The notes: a model not told the origin generated them from the letters alone. Counted from the stretch's first letter, positions 33,994 to 43,675 are shown. The stretch: DNA of 64,000 nucleotides from Paenibacillus tepidiphilus (GCF_008635795.1 NZ_VWRQ01000010.1:124001-188000), one strand, 5' to 3'. Made by a program: numbers and translations.

Positions 33994-35493
33994 ATGATTT
34001 TATCTTTGGACCAAGGCACCACCAGTTCGCGGGCTATATTGTTTGATAGCGAAGCCCGGATCATCGCACAGGGGCAATACGAGATCAGGCAATCCTTCCC
34101 CCGGCCGGGCTGGGTGGAGCATGATCCGGAGCAGATCTGGCAGACCCAGCTGTCTGCTGCCCGGGACGCAGTCGGCAGGAGCTGCATCGTGCCGGAGGCG
34201 ATTGCGGCCATCGGAATTACGAACCAGCGGGAAACGGCGTTAATCTGGGACCGTGTAAGCGGAGAGCCGATCTACCCCGCCATCGTATGGCAGGATCGCC
34301 GTACAGCGGAGCATTGCGAAGAACTCAAGCGTAGCGGCTGGGACAAGGAGATAGCCGCAAGGACGGGACTGGTTGTGGATGCGTACTTCTCCGCTACCAA
34401 GCTGGCCTGGATACTGGATCATGTGCCGGGCGCACGTACACGGGCGGAGCAGGGCGAGCTGCTGGCCGGAACAGTTGACAGCTGGCTGATCTGGAAGCTG
34501 ACCGGAGGCAAGGTACACGCCACAGACGTAACGAATGCTTCGCGTACGATGCTGTATAACCTCTATGAGCACCGGTGGGATGAGGAATTGATCCGTGAGC
34601 TCAACATTCCCCGCTGTATTCTGCCGGAAGTGCAGATGTCCGGCAGCGATTTCGGTGTGGCCGAGGCACAGTGGTTCGGCGCGGAAATCCCCATTCGCTC
34701 GGTACTCGGCGATCAGCAGGCTGCGCTCTTCGGCCATACCTGCCTGGAACCGGGCAGCGCGAAGAATACCTATGGAACAGGCTGCTTCATTCTGATGAAC
34801 ACCGGTTCCGAAGCGGTGGCTTCCAGCCACGGGCTGCTGACGACAATCGCTTGGGGAATGGGCGAAGAGCTCTACTATGCGCTGGAAGGCAGCGTATTTG
34901 TTGCCGGAGCCGCAGTACAGTGGCTGGAGGAAGGCCTGGGGCTCATCGGTAGCCCGGCGGAATCGGAACTGAAGGCGCGCGAAGTGGAGGACAGCGACGG
35001 CGTTGTTGTCGTTCCGGCCTTCACCGGCCTTGGGGCGCCGTACTGGGATATGTATGCCCGTGGAGCGGTGTTCGGACTGACCCGGGGGACGACGGCCGGC
35101 CATCTGGCCCGGGCGACGCTGGAGTCCCTTGCTTTTCAGTCCCGCGATGTTATCGGAGCGATGGAGAAGGATGCCGGCATGCCGCTGAAGGATTTGCGCG
35201 TAGACGGGGGCGCTGTGCGCAACGACCTGCTGATGCAATTTCAGGCGGATATTCTGGGCAGTGAGGTGACGCGGACAGCCTATGCCGAAACCACGGCGCT
35301 TGGTGCTGCGCTGCTGGCCGGCCTTAATATAGGCCTGTGGAGCAGAGCGGAGCTGCGGAATATCAATCAGGCTGAGACAAGCTTCCTTCCGCAAATGGCC
35401 GAAGCTGAACGGGAACAGCGCTACGGGGTATGGAAAGACGCGGTGGAACGCACGATGGGTTGGGAAAAGCATGAACGGGGAACACAACTATAG
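33994..35493 (+). CDS. glpK: Glycerol kinase
   Basis: GlpK phosphorylates glycerol to sn-glycerol 3-phosphate. The 499-residue protein has the sugar-kinase motifs LDQGTTSSRA, ITNQRET, WQDRRT, GDQQAALFGH, NTYGTGCFILMNTG and VDGGAVRND. In many Gram-positive GlpKs a histidine in a HFYG-type loop is phosphorylated by HPr; the equivalent position here reads AQWFG, with Gln226 in place of His. PTS control by that route therefore seems lost. No glpF or glpD is adjacent, and a terminator on each side marks a single-gene unit. The start follows GGGAGGAG. Confidence 0.94.
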   Translation: MILSLDQGTTSSRAILFDSEARIIAQGQYEIRQSFPRPGWVEHDPEQIWQTQLSAARDAVGRSCIVPEAIAAIGITNQRETALIWDRVSGEPIYPAIVWQDRRTAEHCEELKRSGWDKEIAARTGLVVDAYFSATKLAWILDHVPGARTRAEQGELLAGTVDSWLIWKLTGGKVHATDVTNASRTMLYNLYEHRWDEELIRELNIPRCILPEVQMSGSDFGVAEAQWFGAEIPIRSVLGDQQAALFGHTCLEPGSAKNTYGTGCFILMNTGSEAVASSHGLLTTIAWGMGEELYYALEGSVFVAGAAVQWLEEGLGLIGSPAESELKAREVEDSDGVVVVPAFTGLGAPYWDMYARGAVFGLTRGTTAGHLARATLESLAFQSRDVIGAMEKDAGMPLKDLRVDGGAVRNDLLMQFQADILGSEVTRTAYAETTALGAALLAGLNIGLWSRAELRNINQAETSFLPQMAEAEREQRYGVWKDAVERTMGWEKHERGTQL

Positions 35494-35518
35494 GGAGACA
35501 GCAGGAGTGAACTTGTAC

Positions 35519-35550
35519 GGCGGAAGCCTCATCGGTATAGCTTCCGCCGC
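35519..35550. terminator. Hairpin between convergent glpK and STAS-like gene
   Basis: GGCGGAAGC (35519-35527) pairs perfectly with GCTTCCGCC (35540-35548). The flanking T-runs are short on both strands. Confidence 0.65.
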
Positions 35551-35561
35551 TGCATTTATGG

Positions 35562-35918
35562 CTAGGCTTGTACCGTGGATTGGATAGTCAAGTTCTCCAA
35601 TCCTGCCTTTCGTCCGAGACGGGAAAGCTGCATTTTCAGAATCGGGTTATGCTCCAAGGTAAGAACGATCCTGGTGAAGCCGTCATTCTTGAACATGAGA
35701 AAGCAGCTTTCCAGCAAATGCACTACATCAGGCGCCGTCACATTCAGCTTCGTGCAATCGATTTGCAGCTCGTATTCAGCGGGATCCAGCGGATTTATGA
35801 CCTGCTGATAGCTCTGCATGGATAGAAGTCCTTCCTCTTCGGAGAATGTTCCTACAAGCTCAATACGGATTTGCTTATGTATATCATCGGTGTGCAAGAT
35901 AAAATTTCCCACGCTCAA
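35562..35918 (-). CDS. Small STAS-like protein, unknown function
   Basis: A 118-residue soluble protein. The alternation of strands and helices (IRIELVGTFSEEEGLLSM, YELQIDCTKLNVTAPDVV, FTRIVLTLEHNPILKMQLSRLGRKAG) recalls STAS/anti-sigma-antagonist-like proteins such as those near Paenibacillus regulatory genes. The phosphorylatable Ser/Thr of true antagonists is not obvious. I chose the TTG after AAGGAG. It is downstream of nothing on its strand and convergent with glpK. The family call is an inference from fold pattern. Confidence 0.6.
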   Translation of the reverse strand: MSVGNFILHTDDIHKQIRIELVGTFSEEEGLLSMQSYQQVINPLDPAEYELQIDCTKLNVTAPDVVHLLESCFLMFKNDGFTRIVLTLEHNPILKMQLSRLGRKAGLENLTIQSTVQA

Positions 35919-36089
35919 AACACACTCCTTACGCTTCGCTGGACAGAGCAAGGGCTCTGCCTCTTATATTTATCCTTTTAAAGCATATTTCACCATATAA
36001 TTACACAAAAAGGATGTATATTCAAGTCCAGTATAACCCGCTTCTCCTTTTGTTGGCAATCGGCTGGTCGAAAGCTGTATGAATTTGTC

Positions 36090-36136
36090 ACAAAACAACC
36101 CCTCTCCGCAAGGTGGTCACCTAAAGCGGGAAGGGG
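36090..36136 (-). terminator. Minus-strand terminator after chemotaxis receptor gene
   Basis: Read on the minus strand, CCCCTTCCCGC (36126-36136) pairs with GCGGAGAGGGG (36099-36109), with a two-base internal mismatch. TTGTTTTGTG follows. Confidence 0.8.
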
Positions 36137-36162
36137 CTGCAGCTGTAGCGTAAGCAGTGACA

Positions 36163-37413
36163 TCAGAATTTGAAGATATGAATCGTCTTTTGCAGCTGGA
36201 ATACAGCGCTGGTCATCTTCTCCGTCTCTTCAGCAACCGATTGGAGCGCGTGGATTTGCTCATTCATCGCTGCAGATACCTGTTCTGTCCCGGCCGCCGT
36301 CTCCTGCGTAATCGCCGAGATGTTCTCGATCGCGCTGGAGATCTTGAGGGCACTTTCCAGCATCAGGTCGCTTTCGGAAGAGAAGGAAGCGATTTGCTCG
36401 GTTATGTATTGAACGCTGTGCACAATTTGCGAGAAAATATGGGCATTCTCAATGATCATCTGATTTTGCAGCTGAACCACTTCTTCATTGATTGCAATAT
36501 TGGAAATGGCTTGTTTGATGTCGGTTTCGATACTGCGCACGAGAGTGAACACTTCTTTGACTGAAGCGGTAGATTCTTCGGCGAGCTTGCGCACTTCCTG
36601 GGCTACCACTGCAAACCCCCGGCCATGCTCTCCGGCACGCGCCGCTTCAATGGAGGCATTCAGCGAGAGCAGATTTGTCTGCTCGGCGATTTCCGTGATC
36701 GTCTTGGCGATCATTGTAATGCCGCGCGCATTTTGCGATAAGGCCTCAATGGTATCGGCTACCTTCTGTGTGGCTTCAATGTTCTTGCGCATGCCTTCGG
36801 CCTGTGTATCGACTGATTGCCGGCCCTTCTCCACCAGCTCCAGCATGTGCTTGGACCGCTTGTCCATTTCTTTGGTGGAGCTGGTATAATTGCTCACCTT
36901 GGTTTCAATGTCTTTAATGGAGTCGGTCATACCGGCGATATCCACCGAAATTTCGTTGGCACCCAGTGCCAGCTCATTGGAGGAGGAAGAGACCTGCGCC
37001 ATCACGATCTTCAGGTTCTGATTCTTGTCTTCAATGCCCCGGCTCGCGTCCATGACCTGGCGGGTGATCTGCGAGGCCTCGGTCAGAATCTTTTTCAATT
37101 TGTCAATCATAGTGTTGAAGGAGCGGCTGATATCACCCATGGAGCCGGATTCGTCGGCGCGGGCAGTGAAATCGCCTTTGGCAATCGTGTGGGTAACGTT
37201 AGAGATGTCGTCAAATGAAGATGTAAGCGTTCTCTCAATAAAGCGCGCCAGTGGGTAAGTCAGCGCCGCCAGTACCACCATCAGAATAACCCCGACGATA
37301 AATTTGCCCATAATGATGAAGGCAATCAATGCAGGGATAAAGAATAAAGCGGCGACCAGGTAACATCCCGTAATAATTCTTTGCTTCAACGGAAGTTTGC
37401 TCATCCAGTCCAT
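36163..37413 (-). CDS. Methyl-accepting chemotaxis protein without periplasmic sensor
   Basis: A 416-residue transducer. Two closely spaced membrane segments (~14-31 and ~33-50) leave almost no outside loop. A HAMP domain (~52-105) and the signalling hairpin follow, centred on [28 protein letters not shown], the CheA/CheW contact tip. Without an extracellular sensor it may sense membrane state, redox or an intracellular cue, or act with a partner. There is no chemotaxis operon nearby. Confidence 0.92.
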   Translation of the reverse strand: MDWMSKLPLKQRIITGCYLVAALFFIPALIAFIIMGKFIVGVILMVVLAALTYPLARFIERTLTSSFDDISNVTHTIAKGDFTARADESGSMGDISRSFNTMIDKLKKILTEASQITRQVMDASRGIEDKNQNLKIVMAQVSSSSNELALGANEISVDIAGMTDSIKDIETKVSNYTSSTKEMDKRSKHMLELVEKGRQSVDTQAEGMRKNIEATQKVADTIEALSQNARGITMIAKTITEIAEQTNLLSLNASIEAARAGEHGRGFAVVAQEVRKLAEESTASVKEVFTLVRSIETDIKQAISNIAINEEVVQLQNQMIIENAHIFSQIVHSVQYITEQIASFSSESDLMLESALKISSAIENISAITQETAAGTEQVSAAMNEQIHALQSVAEETEKMTSAVFQLQKTIHIFKF

Positions 37414-37535
37414 GGTAGGTTCCCCCTAAAAATTATGTGGTTGTATCTGGTAATATTATAGGTTATATAGGGAATTTGGTCTATTGCAAGAACTGACATA
37501 ATTCTTATTTGCCTTCTAAGAGTGAACGTTTTGTA

Positions 37536-38492
37536 TCATTTTTCTTCATATAATAGCGTCATTTCTCTGACTGCTGATATGACCTGCTCCACAAGCTCCC
37601 GGGGCCCGGTAGCACGGATGCCGGAACCCAGGGAGAGAATAATACGGAGGGCGGACTCCGGGGTGTTGAACTCGGCCTGAACCTGCTGCCATCCTTGCCG
37701 GGAGGAAGGGCTGTGGTCCAGCAGTTTTACATAGCGTTCTTGCTGAAGCTGCTTCCAGGCACTGTCCGCAACGAGCAGTTCCGCAGAATAGCGCGGGAGG
37801 GTGGCGCGAAAGGCCCGGTTCGATTCCTGCCAATAGGCTGCAAGATCGAAATGCCCGGGGCGCTCGAAATATTCATCACTCAGCCAAGCCTCCGAAATTC
37901 TCGAGACACGGAATGATTTAACCGTACCGGCATGCTCAGCGGCGGCATACCAGACGCCCCGCTTGGCAATCAGGCCAAGGGGAGCAATCAGGCGGGGCTC
38001 GCTTTGTTCACCGCTCTTATAGATCATCTCAACTTTGCGGTTCTGCCACATGGCCTGTTGAAGCAGGGAGAGGCAGGGGAAAGCCTCGCCTGTCGGATGC
38101 CACCCTTCCCCGTCAATGTGGATGCGCTGGCTGAAATTTTCAATGGAATGCCCGCCGAGTCTGGAAGCGGCCGCCTCCACTTTCCGTGCTGCAGCGGAGA
38201 AGTCTTCTTCCATACCTAGTGCCTTTAAAATGGCCGGATCGGCCGAAAGCAGCAGGGAGCCCAGTTCCTTCGGCTTCATGCCTGTCAGGGAGTTGCGGTA
38301 CCCCTCGCTGAAGCTCCAGCCGCCGGCGCGGCCTCTTTCCGCGAAGACCGGAATGCCGGCGGCGCTCAGCGCCTCCATATCGCGGACAACTGTCCGCCCG
38401 GATACCTCCAGGGACACAGCCAATTCTCTTGTAGTCATCCTGCCCCGCTTTTGCAGTAGCAGCATTATCGTGATCAAGCGGTCTGCACGCAC
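37536..38492 (-). CDS. HTH and WYL-domain transcriptional regulator (YafY family)
   Basis: A 318-residue regulator. An N-terminal winged helix (MRADRLITIMLLLQKRGRMTTRELA..., residues 1-60) is followed by a WYL domain (~140-220; GLIAKRGVWYAAAEHAG) and a WCX-type C-terminal part (~235-315). WYL domains bind small ligands or nucleic-acid ends. It is divergent from the SDR oxidoreductase gene across a 135-base gap, so that gene is its likely target, by inference from arrangement. Confidence 0.9.
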   Translation of the reverse strand: MRADRLITIMLLLQKRGRMTTRELAVSLEVSGRTVVRDMEALSAAGIPVFAERGRAGGWSFSEGYRNSLTGMKPKELGSLLLSADPAILKALGMEEDFSAAARKVEAAASRLGGHSIENFSQRIHIDGEGWHPTGEAFPCLSLLQQAMWQNRKVEMIYKSGEQSEPRLIAPLGLIAKRGVWYAAAEHAGTVKSFRVSRISEAWLSDEYFERPGHFDLAAYWQESNRAFRATLPRYSAELLVADSAWKQLQQERYVKLLDHSPSSRQGWQQVQAEFNTPESALRIILSLGSGIRATGPRELVEQVISAVREMTLLYEEK

Positions 38493-38627
38493 AAATATTC
38501 CTCCCGGTTTCTGATGAATAGACAGTTTATTTCAGTTTACCTTAAATATATGTCAATGGATGTCTTATTTAATGTTTACAATGAGAAAAGAAACAAACCC
38601 ATCTATCAGTAGAGAGGAGCTGTGTTG

Positions 38628-39473
38628 ATGAATAGTCTGCAAGGTAAAGTTGCGCTGGTTACAGGCGGGAGCCGGGGGGCAGGGCGGGGAATTGCGCTTG
38701 AATTGGCCAAAGCCGGAGCGTACGTCTACATTACCGGAAGAAGCAGCGGAATCCCGGAAGCGGGACAGCGTCCCGAGACGGTTGATACCGTAGTGGAAGT
38801 AATTCGCCAGTTGGGCGGCAAGGGGCGAGCCATCCGCTGCGACCACAACGTCGACGAGGATACGCAGAAGGCAGTAGCCATTATTGAAGCGGAGCATGGG
38901 CAGCTTGACATTCTGGTAAACAATGCCTGGGGAGGCAATACTCTGCCTATAGACCTTAAGCCTATGTGGGAACAGCCGCCGCAGCATTGGGATTATATGT
39001 TTCAGGGCGGAGTCAGGGCGCAGCTCATGACCAATTATTACGCGATCCCCTTACTGCTTAGGAGCGGCTCCGGAGGTGTCATTATTCACACCACCTACTG
39101 GGATCATTACAAATATATCGGCAATTTCTTCTATGATCTGTCCAAAAATGCTCTGGTGCGAATGGCCTACGGATTGTCCGTGGAGCTGGCCGCGGACGGC
39201 ATTGCCGTCATTGCGCTCTCGCCCGGCTGGATGCGCACCGAATTGGTGCTGGAGAGTCTGCAGACTGACGAGGAACATTGGCAGGAGGTGGCCGAGCTGA
39301 AGAACAGTGAATCGACCGCCTATATCGGCAAGGCAGTTGTCCATCTGGCAGCTGATCCGGGAATCATGGAGATGACCGGTGTTCCCCAGCAGGTAGCCCG
39401 GCTGGCAGAACATTACGGCTTCACCGATGTAGACGGGCGCAGAGTGCCGGTCTTCGAGGTTCAGGACCATTGA
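38628..39473 (+). CDS. Short-chain dehydrogenase/reductase
   Basis: A 281-residue NAD(P)-dependent oxidoreductase with the Rossmann motif TGGSRGAGRG, the NNAW segment of SDRs, and the catalytic Tyr/Lys in YDLSK; ALSPGWMRTEL is the usual post-active-site loop. The substrate is unknown. The start is the third in-frame start codon, an ATG eight bases after GAGAGGAG. It is divergent from the WYL regulator and ends at a long bidirectional-looking hairpin shared with serA. Confidence 0.9.
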   Translation: MNSLQGKVALVTGGSRGAGRGIALELAKAGAYVYITGRSSGIPEAGQRPETVDTVVEVIRQLGGKGRAIRCDHNVDEDTQKAVAIIEAEHGQLDILVNNAWGGNTLPIDLKPMWEQPPQHWDYMFQGGVRAQLMTNYYAIPLLLRSGSGGVIIHTTYWDHYKYIGNFFYDLSKNALVRMAYGLSVELAADGIAVIALSPGWMRTELVLESLQTDEEHWQEVAELKNSESTAYIGKAVVHLAADPGIMEMTGVPQQVARLAEHYGFTDVDGRRVPVFEVQDH

Positions 39474-39492
39474 TGATTCAAGGTACAAGAAG

Positions 39493-39552
39493 AACGCTCA
39501 TTCAGAAAGCCGGCCCCGGGCCGGCTTCCAAATGAGCGTTGCTTGTTGTTTG
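39493..39552. terminator. Long terminator hairpin between SDR gene and serA
   Basis: AACGCTCATT (39493-39502) pairs with AATGAGCGTT (39531-39540), and inside them AAGCCGGCC pairs with GGCCGGCTT. GCTTGTTGTTTGG follows on the plus strand. It can serve both convergent genes. Confidence 0.85.
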
Positions 39553-39593
39553 GGATACATTTTTTTGATTTGCAGTAATGCTGTTTCGGTTAC

Positions 39594-41183
39594 TTACAGA
39601 AGCACAATCTCTTCGGCGGAGTTGATTTCCGGCAGTCCTGCCAGCTTCACCAGGACGTCCTGCGGAACTTCCTTGTCGACGGTCAGCAGCATAATGGCGG
39701 CGCCGCCCACAATCTTACGTCCTACCTGCATCGAAGCGATATTGACGCCGTTCTCGCCGAACAATGTGCCCACGAACCCGATGATCCCCGGTTTATCGTT
39801 ATGGGAAATCAGAATTTGGTGGCCTTCCGGAGCAATATCAACCGGGAATTTGTTAACCTGCACAATCCGTTCGCCATAGCCCTGCAGCAAGGTTCCTGCC
39901 ACGAGGTATTCCTGGTTGTCGCTCTTCAGTGTCACTGTAATCAGGTTGGTAAAGCCCTTGGTCTTCGGCGATTTCGTTACCACGACATTGATGTCGCGCG
40001 TCTTGGCCAGATGCATCGAATTGACAATGTTGACATCGCCGCCGAAATGGCGGGAGAGAACACCCTTAACGATGTAACGGGTGAGCGGCTGGGTGTCCAC
40101 ATCGGACAGATCGCCGGCATATTCCACGAAAATCTCGGTGAACGCGCCATGCGTCAGCTGCGTTGCGAAGCTTCCCAGCTTCTCGCCGAGCGTGAAGTAT
40201 GGCTGAAGCTTATTCATTACACTTGCTGCAACCGGCGGGATGTTGACGGCATTGATGAACGGTTCGTTGCGCAGGATATGCAGCACCTGCTCCGATACGT
40301 CGATCGCGACATTCTCCTGGGCTTCCACAGTAGAAGCACCCAGATGCGGGGTGACGATAATTTTCGGATGGGAGAGGAACGGGTGATCCGCCTGCGGCGG
40401 CTCTTTCTCGAATACGTCGAAGGCTGCTCCGGCAACAATGCCGCTGTCAATCGCTTCAACCAGTGCCATTTCGTCGATAACGCCGCCGCGTGCACAGTTG
40501 ACGATGCGCATGCCTTTTTTCATTACTTCGAATTGCGGGCGGGAAATCATATGGCGCGTCTCAGCCGTGAGCGGTGTATGAACGGTAATGAAGTCGGCGC
40601 CGCGTACAATATCGTCTACCGAAGCGAGCTTCACTTCGAGCTTTCCGGCACGATCCTCCGTCAGGAACGGGTCATAGGCCAGGATATCCATACCGAAGGC
40701 CTTGGCCCGTTTGGCCACCTCGCTGCCGATCCGGCCCATTCCCAGTACGCCGAGGGTTTTGCCGCGCAATTCCACACCCAAGAAGGATTTCTTATCCCAA
40801 ACCCCTGCAATCGTCTTGGCATAAGCCTGCGGGATATGACGGGCAAGCGCCATCATCATGGCAAAAGCATGCTCACAGGTGGTAATCGTGTTGCCGTCCG
40901 GGGCATTGATGACAACGACCCCGCGCTGTGTGGCGGCTTCCAGCTTGATATTGTCGACACCGACACCTGCTCGGCCGATGACCTTCAAGTTGGTGCCGGC
41001 CGCGATAATTTTCTCCGTAACCGTAGTCTGACTGCGGACGAGCAGGGCGTCATATTCTCCAATGATGGCAATCAGTTCTTCTTCGCTGAGTCCGGTTTTC
41101 TTGTCCACAGTAACGTCGCTGGCGTCCACTAACTGCTGAATGCCCATATCGCTGATTGGATCCGATACTAAAACTTTGAACAT
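39594..41183 (-). CDS. serA: D-3-phosphoglycerate dehydrogenase
   Basis: SerA oxidises 3-phosphoglycerate with NAD, the first step of serine synthesis. The 529-residue long-form enzyme has an NAD-binding core (LGVLGMGRIGSEVAKRA; NCARGGVIDE; TPHLGAST with the catalytic His), an intervening domain (~320-450) and a C-terminal ACT domain (~455-529; ILISHNDKPGIIGFVGTLFGENGVN cut here to family phrases) that usually binds serine. The start follows AGGAGG. Expression is controlled by the T-box leader upstream. Confidence 0.95.
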   Translation of the reverse strand: MFKVLVSDPISDMGIQQLVDASDVTVDKKTGLSEEELIAIIGEYDALLVRSQTTVTEKIIAAGTNLKVIGRAGVGVDNIKLEAATQRGVVVINAPDGNTITTCEHAFAMMMALARHIPQAYAKTIAGVWDKKSFLGVELRGKTLGVLGMGRIGSEVAKRAKAFGMDILAYDPFLTEDRAGKLEVKLASVDDIVRGADFITVHTPLTAETRHMISRPQFEVMKKGMRIVNCARGGVIDEMALVEAIDSGIVAGAAFDVFEKEPPQADHPFLSHPKIIVTPHLGASTVEAQENVAIDVSEQVLHILRNEPFINAVNIPPVAASVMNKLQPYFTLGEKLGSFATQLTHGAFTEIFVEYAGDLSDVDTQPLTRYIVKGVLSRHFGGDVNIVNSMHLAKTRDINVVVTKSPKTKGFTNLITVTLKSDNQEYLVAGTLLQGYGERIVQVNKFPVDIAPEGHQILISHNDKPGIIGFVGTLFGENGVNIASMQVGRKIVGGAAIMLLTVDKEVPQDVLVKLAGLPEINSAEEIVLL

Positions 41184-41361
41184 GATTTCAATTCCTCCTT
41201 ATGATTGGAAAGCTGATTATTGAAAGGATGCCTGGAAAGGGCGTCCGCAGTACCTGCATTAGACTGAAATAACGTTGCAACGCGGTGTCGCATAAAAGAA
41301 AGACGATACGCAAATACGCCTGCGCTGGGTTCATGCCCGCCGGGCGGCTGTACCAGGGCAA

Positions 41362-41411
41362 CAAAAAAACTCCCGAACCCCATACTACTGCCGTAGTAAG
41401 GGACGAGAGTT
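41362..41411 (-). terminator. T-box-controlled terminator before serA
   Basis: Read on the minus strand, AACTCTCGTCCC (41400-41411) pairs with GGGGTTCGGGAGTT (41369-41382) with small bulges. The T-run TTTTTTTG follows. Confidence 0.88.
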
Positions 41412-41643
41412 GTCGTGGTACCACCCTAATTCACTGCATCTGTAAAGATGCAGCCTCATTGACCCAGCAAATGGGCCACACTGGTAACGGAGTGAACCGA
41501 ATGTATCTACTACAAGTTCGATACAACACCTCAGGAGCGCTAAAGACAACTTTCAACCGCCGGTTTGCACCATCCACCGGCTCTCTGAAGGCTTCCAGTA
41601 TCTTTGTTCCATCATCGGTTTTTAATGTTTTGCTTGATTAATT
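41362..41643 (-). ncRNA. T-box leader of serA, serine specifier AGC
   Basis: On the minus strand the leader has the stem I start AGAGAG near 41585, the GGTGCAAACCGG loop region, the specifier AGC (41539-41541) just before GCTCCTGAGG, and the T-box sequence AGGGTGGTACCACG (41414-41427). AGC is a serine codon, which fits serA. Uncharged serine tRNA should bind and prevent termination. Confidence 0.93.
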
Positions 41644-41649
41644 TTTCAT

Positions 41650-41679
41650 AATGTAACATGGCGGTGCCAGATGTGTCAA
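41650..41679 (-). promoter_or_regulatory. Sigma-A promoter of the serA T-box transcript
   Basis: On the minus strand TTGACA (41674-41679) and TACATT (41650-41655) are separated by 18 bases. The predicted start is about ten bases before the T-box leader. Confidence 0.75.
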
Positions 41680-41744
41680 TAGGATTATTCATCCCGTCCC
41701 GCCTTGAAGTCGGCTGCAATATTCGTTATGATGAATAACCGGCT

Positions 41745-42653
41745 CTACTCGTTGAAGAACGGCAGCTCCGGCAGGGTTTCCTTGGCGTAATATTGCTCGC
41801 GCCATTTCATGAAATCCGCCTCCTGGACCGCATCGGTCGAGGTCAACAAATTCAGGCAGGATTGTACATCCTTCAGCGAAAGCGAGCTCGCCGTTCCCGA
41901 ATAGATCATATCGTCAATCTTGGCCGTAATATCCTGGGGATCATAGCCGGCAAATATACTGCGGTTGAGCATAATGTCTGAGACTGCCGCATTCTTCTGC
42001 AGCAAAGGCATCTTCTTCCATTGCACAAAGCTCAGTGTCTTCAGCTCACCCAGCTGTGCCGGAATTTTGCCGTTGACCTTTGATCCCCATTTCAGCATGG
42101 AATCATAGAAATTCTTCTGGGCGAGCAGGCCGAATTTCGCTGCACTGACCGTGAACTTGTCACCGTTTAGCTGCTTAGCGATCTGCGATCCGGCCCCTCC
42201 TGACGAAACTTTGCCCGAAGCCTGTGAGAATAGAGTGAGGCTCTTGAGAATATTGAGCTGGGCTTCATGCAGCAGCGGCGAGCCGCTGAAGACGGAGTCC
42301 TGTGTGACCTTCTCGTACTGCTTGTCGGCCAGGATGCCCAGATTCTTCAGCGTTGCCGCATTCTCGCGCGAATCGGTGCTGCGGGAGAGCTTGTCCACCT
42401 CTTCGTTCCAGCTGAGCTTGAATTCCCGATACGGCAAAAATACGTTATGATAGAATGTAACGAGGTCCTGCTGCTGATATGAACCGGAGAATTCTTCGGT
42501 GGTCTCCTTGGCGGTCAGATGAGCATACTTGGCCTCCGTCTTATCTGCCCCAACCTTTACGCCTGTAAAGAATGCGGCAAACGCCGAAATGAGAAAAAAC
42601 AGAAAACCTAATGTGTACAACATTTGTGTGCGGGAGTTGCGGCTGCTCATCAT
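41745..42653 (-). CDS. Membrane-anchored protein of unknown function
   Basis: A 302-residue protein with one N-terminal membrane segment (~residues 11-31, MLYTLGFLFFLISAFAAFFTG) and a hydrophilic, mainly helical outside domain. Recognisable phrases are YHNVFLPYREFKLSWNEEVDKL and FMKWREQYYAKETLPELPFF. I do not recognise the family. The ATG-ATG start follows AAGGAG at five or eight bases. It is divergent from ypbD and precedes serA on the same strand, with the serA promoter in between, so it is not in the serA unit. Confidence 0.75.
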   Translation of the reverse strand: MMSSRNSRTQMLYTLGFLFFLISAFAAFFTGVKVGADKTEAKYAHLTAKETTEEFSGSYQQQDLVTFYHNVFLPYREFKLSWNEEVDKLSRSTDSRENAATLKNLGILADKQYEKVTQDSVFSGSPLLHEAQLNILKSLTLFSQASGKVSSGGAGSQIAKQLNGDKFTVSAAKFGLLAQKNFYDSMLKWGSKVNGKIPAQLGELKTLSFVQWKKMPLLQKNAAVSDIMLNRSIFAGYDPQDITAKIDDMIYSGTASSLSLKDVQSCLNLLTSTDAVQEADFMKWREQYYAKETLPELPFFNE

Positions 42654-42725
42654 TCGTGCTCCTTCTTCAAGTGAAATAATCTATGTATTAATGTTGTAAA
42701 TACATTATAGAACAGGCAGGTTGCG

Positions 42726-43319
42726 ATGAAAAAATTCAAATTAGGCAACATTAAAGTAAAAAAGGCTGATCCGCAGCAGTTGACAGACAAGCTGCTTCTG
42801 CTGAATCTCTACATTACGCAGGGCCTTACTTTAATTATCGGTTTGATATGGATATTATTTCAGAATAGAAACCCATTCGAAGTATTAAAATTTCCACACA
42901 ACACAAATTTTTTGTACTGGGGCCTTGGATTAGCCGCTGTAATGCTCCTCGTTGATTTTATTCTGACCCATATTATACCTGAGGAAAGCATGGATGACGG
43001 CGGAATTAATGAGATGCTGTTTAAGCGCCGGCCTTTCTGGCATATCCTGCTGATTGCCGCTGTGGTTGCCGTCTGCGAGGAACTGCTGTTCCGCGGTGCG
43101 ATTCAGCACTCCATCGGCCCCTATTGGACCAGCATCCTCTTCGCTGTCATTCATGTCCGTTACTTACGGCACTGGATTCCTACAGGCTGGGTTTTCCTGA
43201 GCAGCTACGGGCTGGGGTATATATACATTCATTCCGGAACGCTTTGGGCTCCGATATTATGCCATTTCTTCATCGACCTGTTCTCAGGTCTGGTGATCCG
43301 CTACAGGAGGGAGACATGA
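42726..43319 (+). CDS. CPBP-family intramembrane protease (YpbD-like)
   Basis: A 197-residue membrane protein with about five helices and the CPBP active-site motif EELLFRG, a second motif region FAVIHVRYLRH and the C-terminal HFFIDLFSGL. Its place before the ypbG-type phosphoesterase corresponds to ypbD of B. subtilis. The substrate is unknown. No strong ribosome site precedes the ATG. Its stop overlaps the next start by four bases (ATGA). Confidence 0.85.
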   Translation: MKKFKLGNIKVKKADPQQLTDKLLLLNLYITQGLTLIIGLIWILFQNRNPFEVLKFPHNTNFLYWGLGLAAVMLLVDFILTHIIPEESMDDGGINEMLFKRRPFWHILLIAAVVAVCEELLFRGAIQHSIGPYWTSILFAVIHVRYLRHWIPTGWVFLSSYGLGYIYIHSGTLWAPILCHFFIDLFSGLVIRYRRET

Positions 43320-43675
43320 GTGAGGAGCTAAGCCGGGTCAAATCCCGGCGCAGAAGCAAGCCGGACACCGCGCAGCGCGAAGCCGGAGCGCCTGCAGTTA
43401 AGATGTCCGCCTCTGAAGGAACGGAGGGAGTCAGTCACCGGACGCAGGTCACCTTGTCCAGAAAAGACCGACATTCCGGCACCGGTGGCAAGCGTATGAC
43501 GAAAGGCACGGAGGAAGGGGCAGATACGCCTTCGCGCACCAAAATACACCGGATGGAGCGGGTCCGGCTTAGCAAAATTTTCGTTAACACACTGATCGTT
43601 ATGTTCGTGGCGCTGCTCGCTTCGCTGTTCTGGTGGGGCTGGAAAGGCGCTCCGGCGCTGGATACATTATGGTGA
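43316..43675 (+). CDS. Small basic single-pass membrane protein
   Basis: A 119-residue protein. The first ~85 residues are hydrophilic and rich in Arg, Lys, Ser and Thr; one membrane segment (IFVNTLIVMFVALLASLFWW) follows near the C-terminus. It sits between the ypbD-like and ypbG-like genes, where B. subtilis has ypbE, but the LysM wall-binding domain of YpbE is absent. The start overlaps the ypbD-like stop and follows AGGAGGGAG. Function is unknown. Confidence 0.75.
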   Translation: MSEELSRVKSRRRSKPDTAQREAGAPAVKMSASEGTEGVSHRTQVTLSRKDRHSGTGGKRMTKGTEEGADTPSRTKIHRMERVRLSKIFVNTLIVMFVALLASLFWWGWKGAPALDTLW

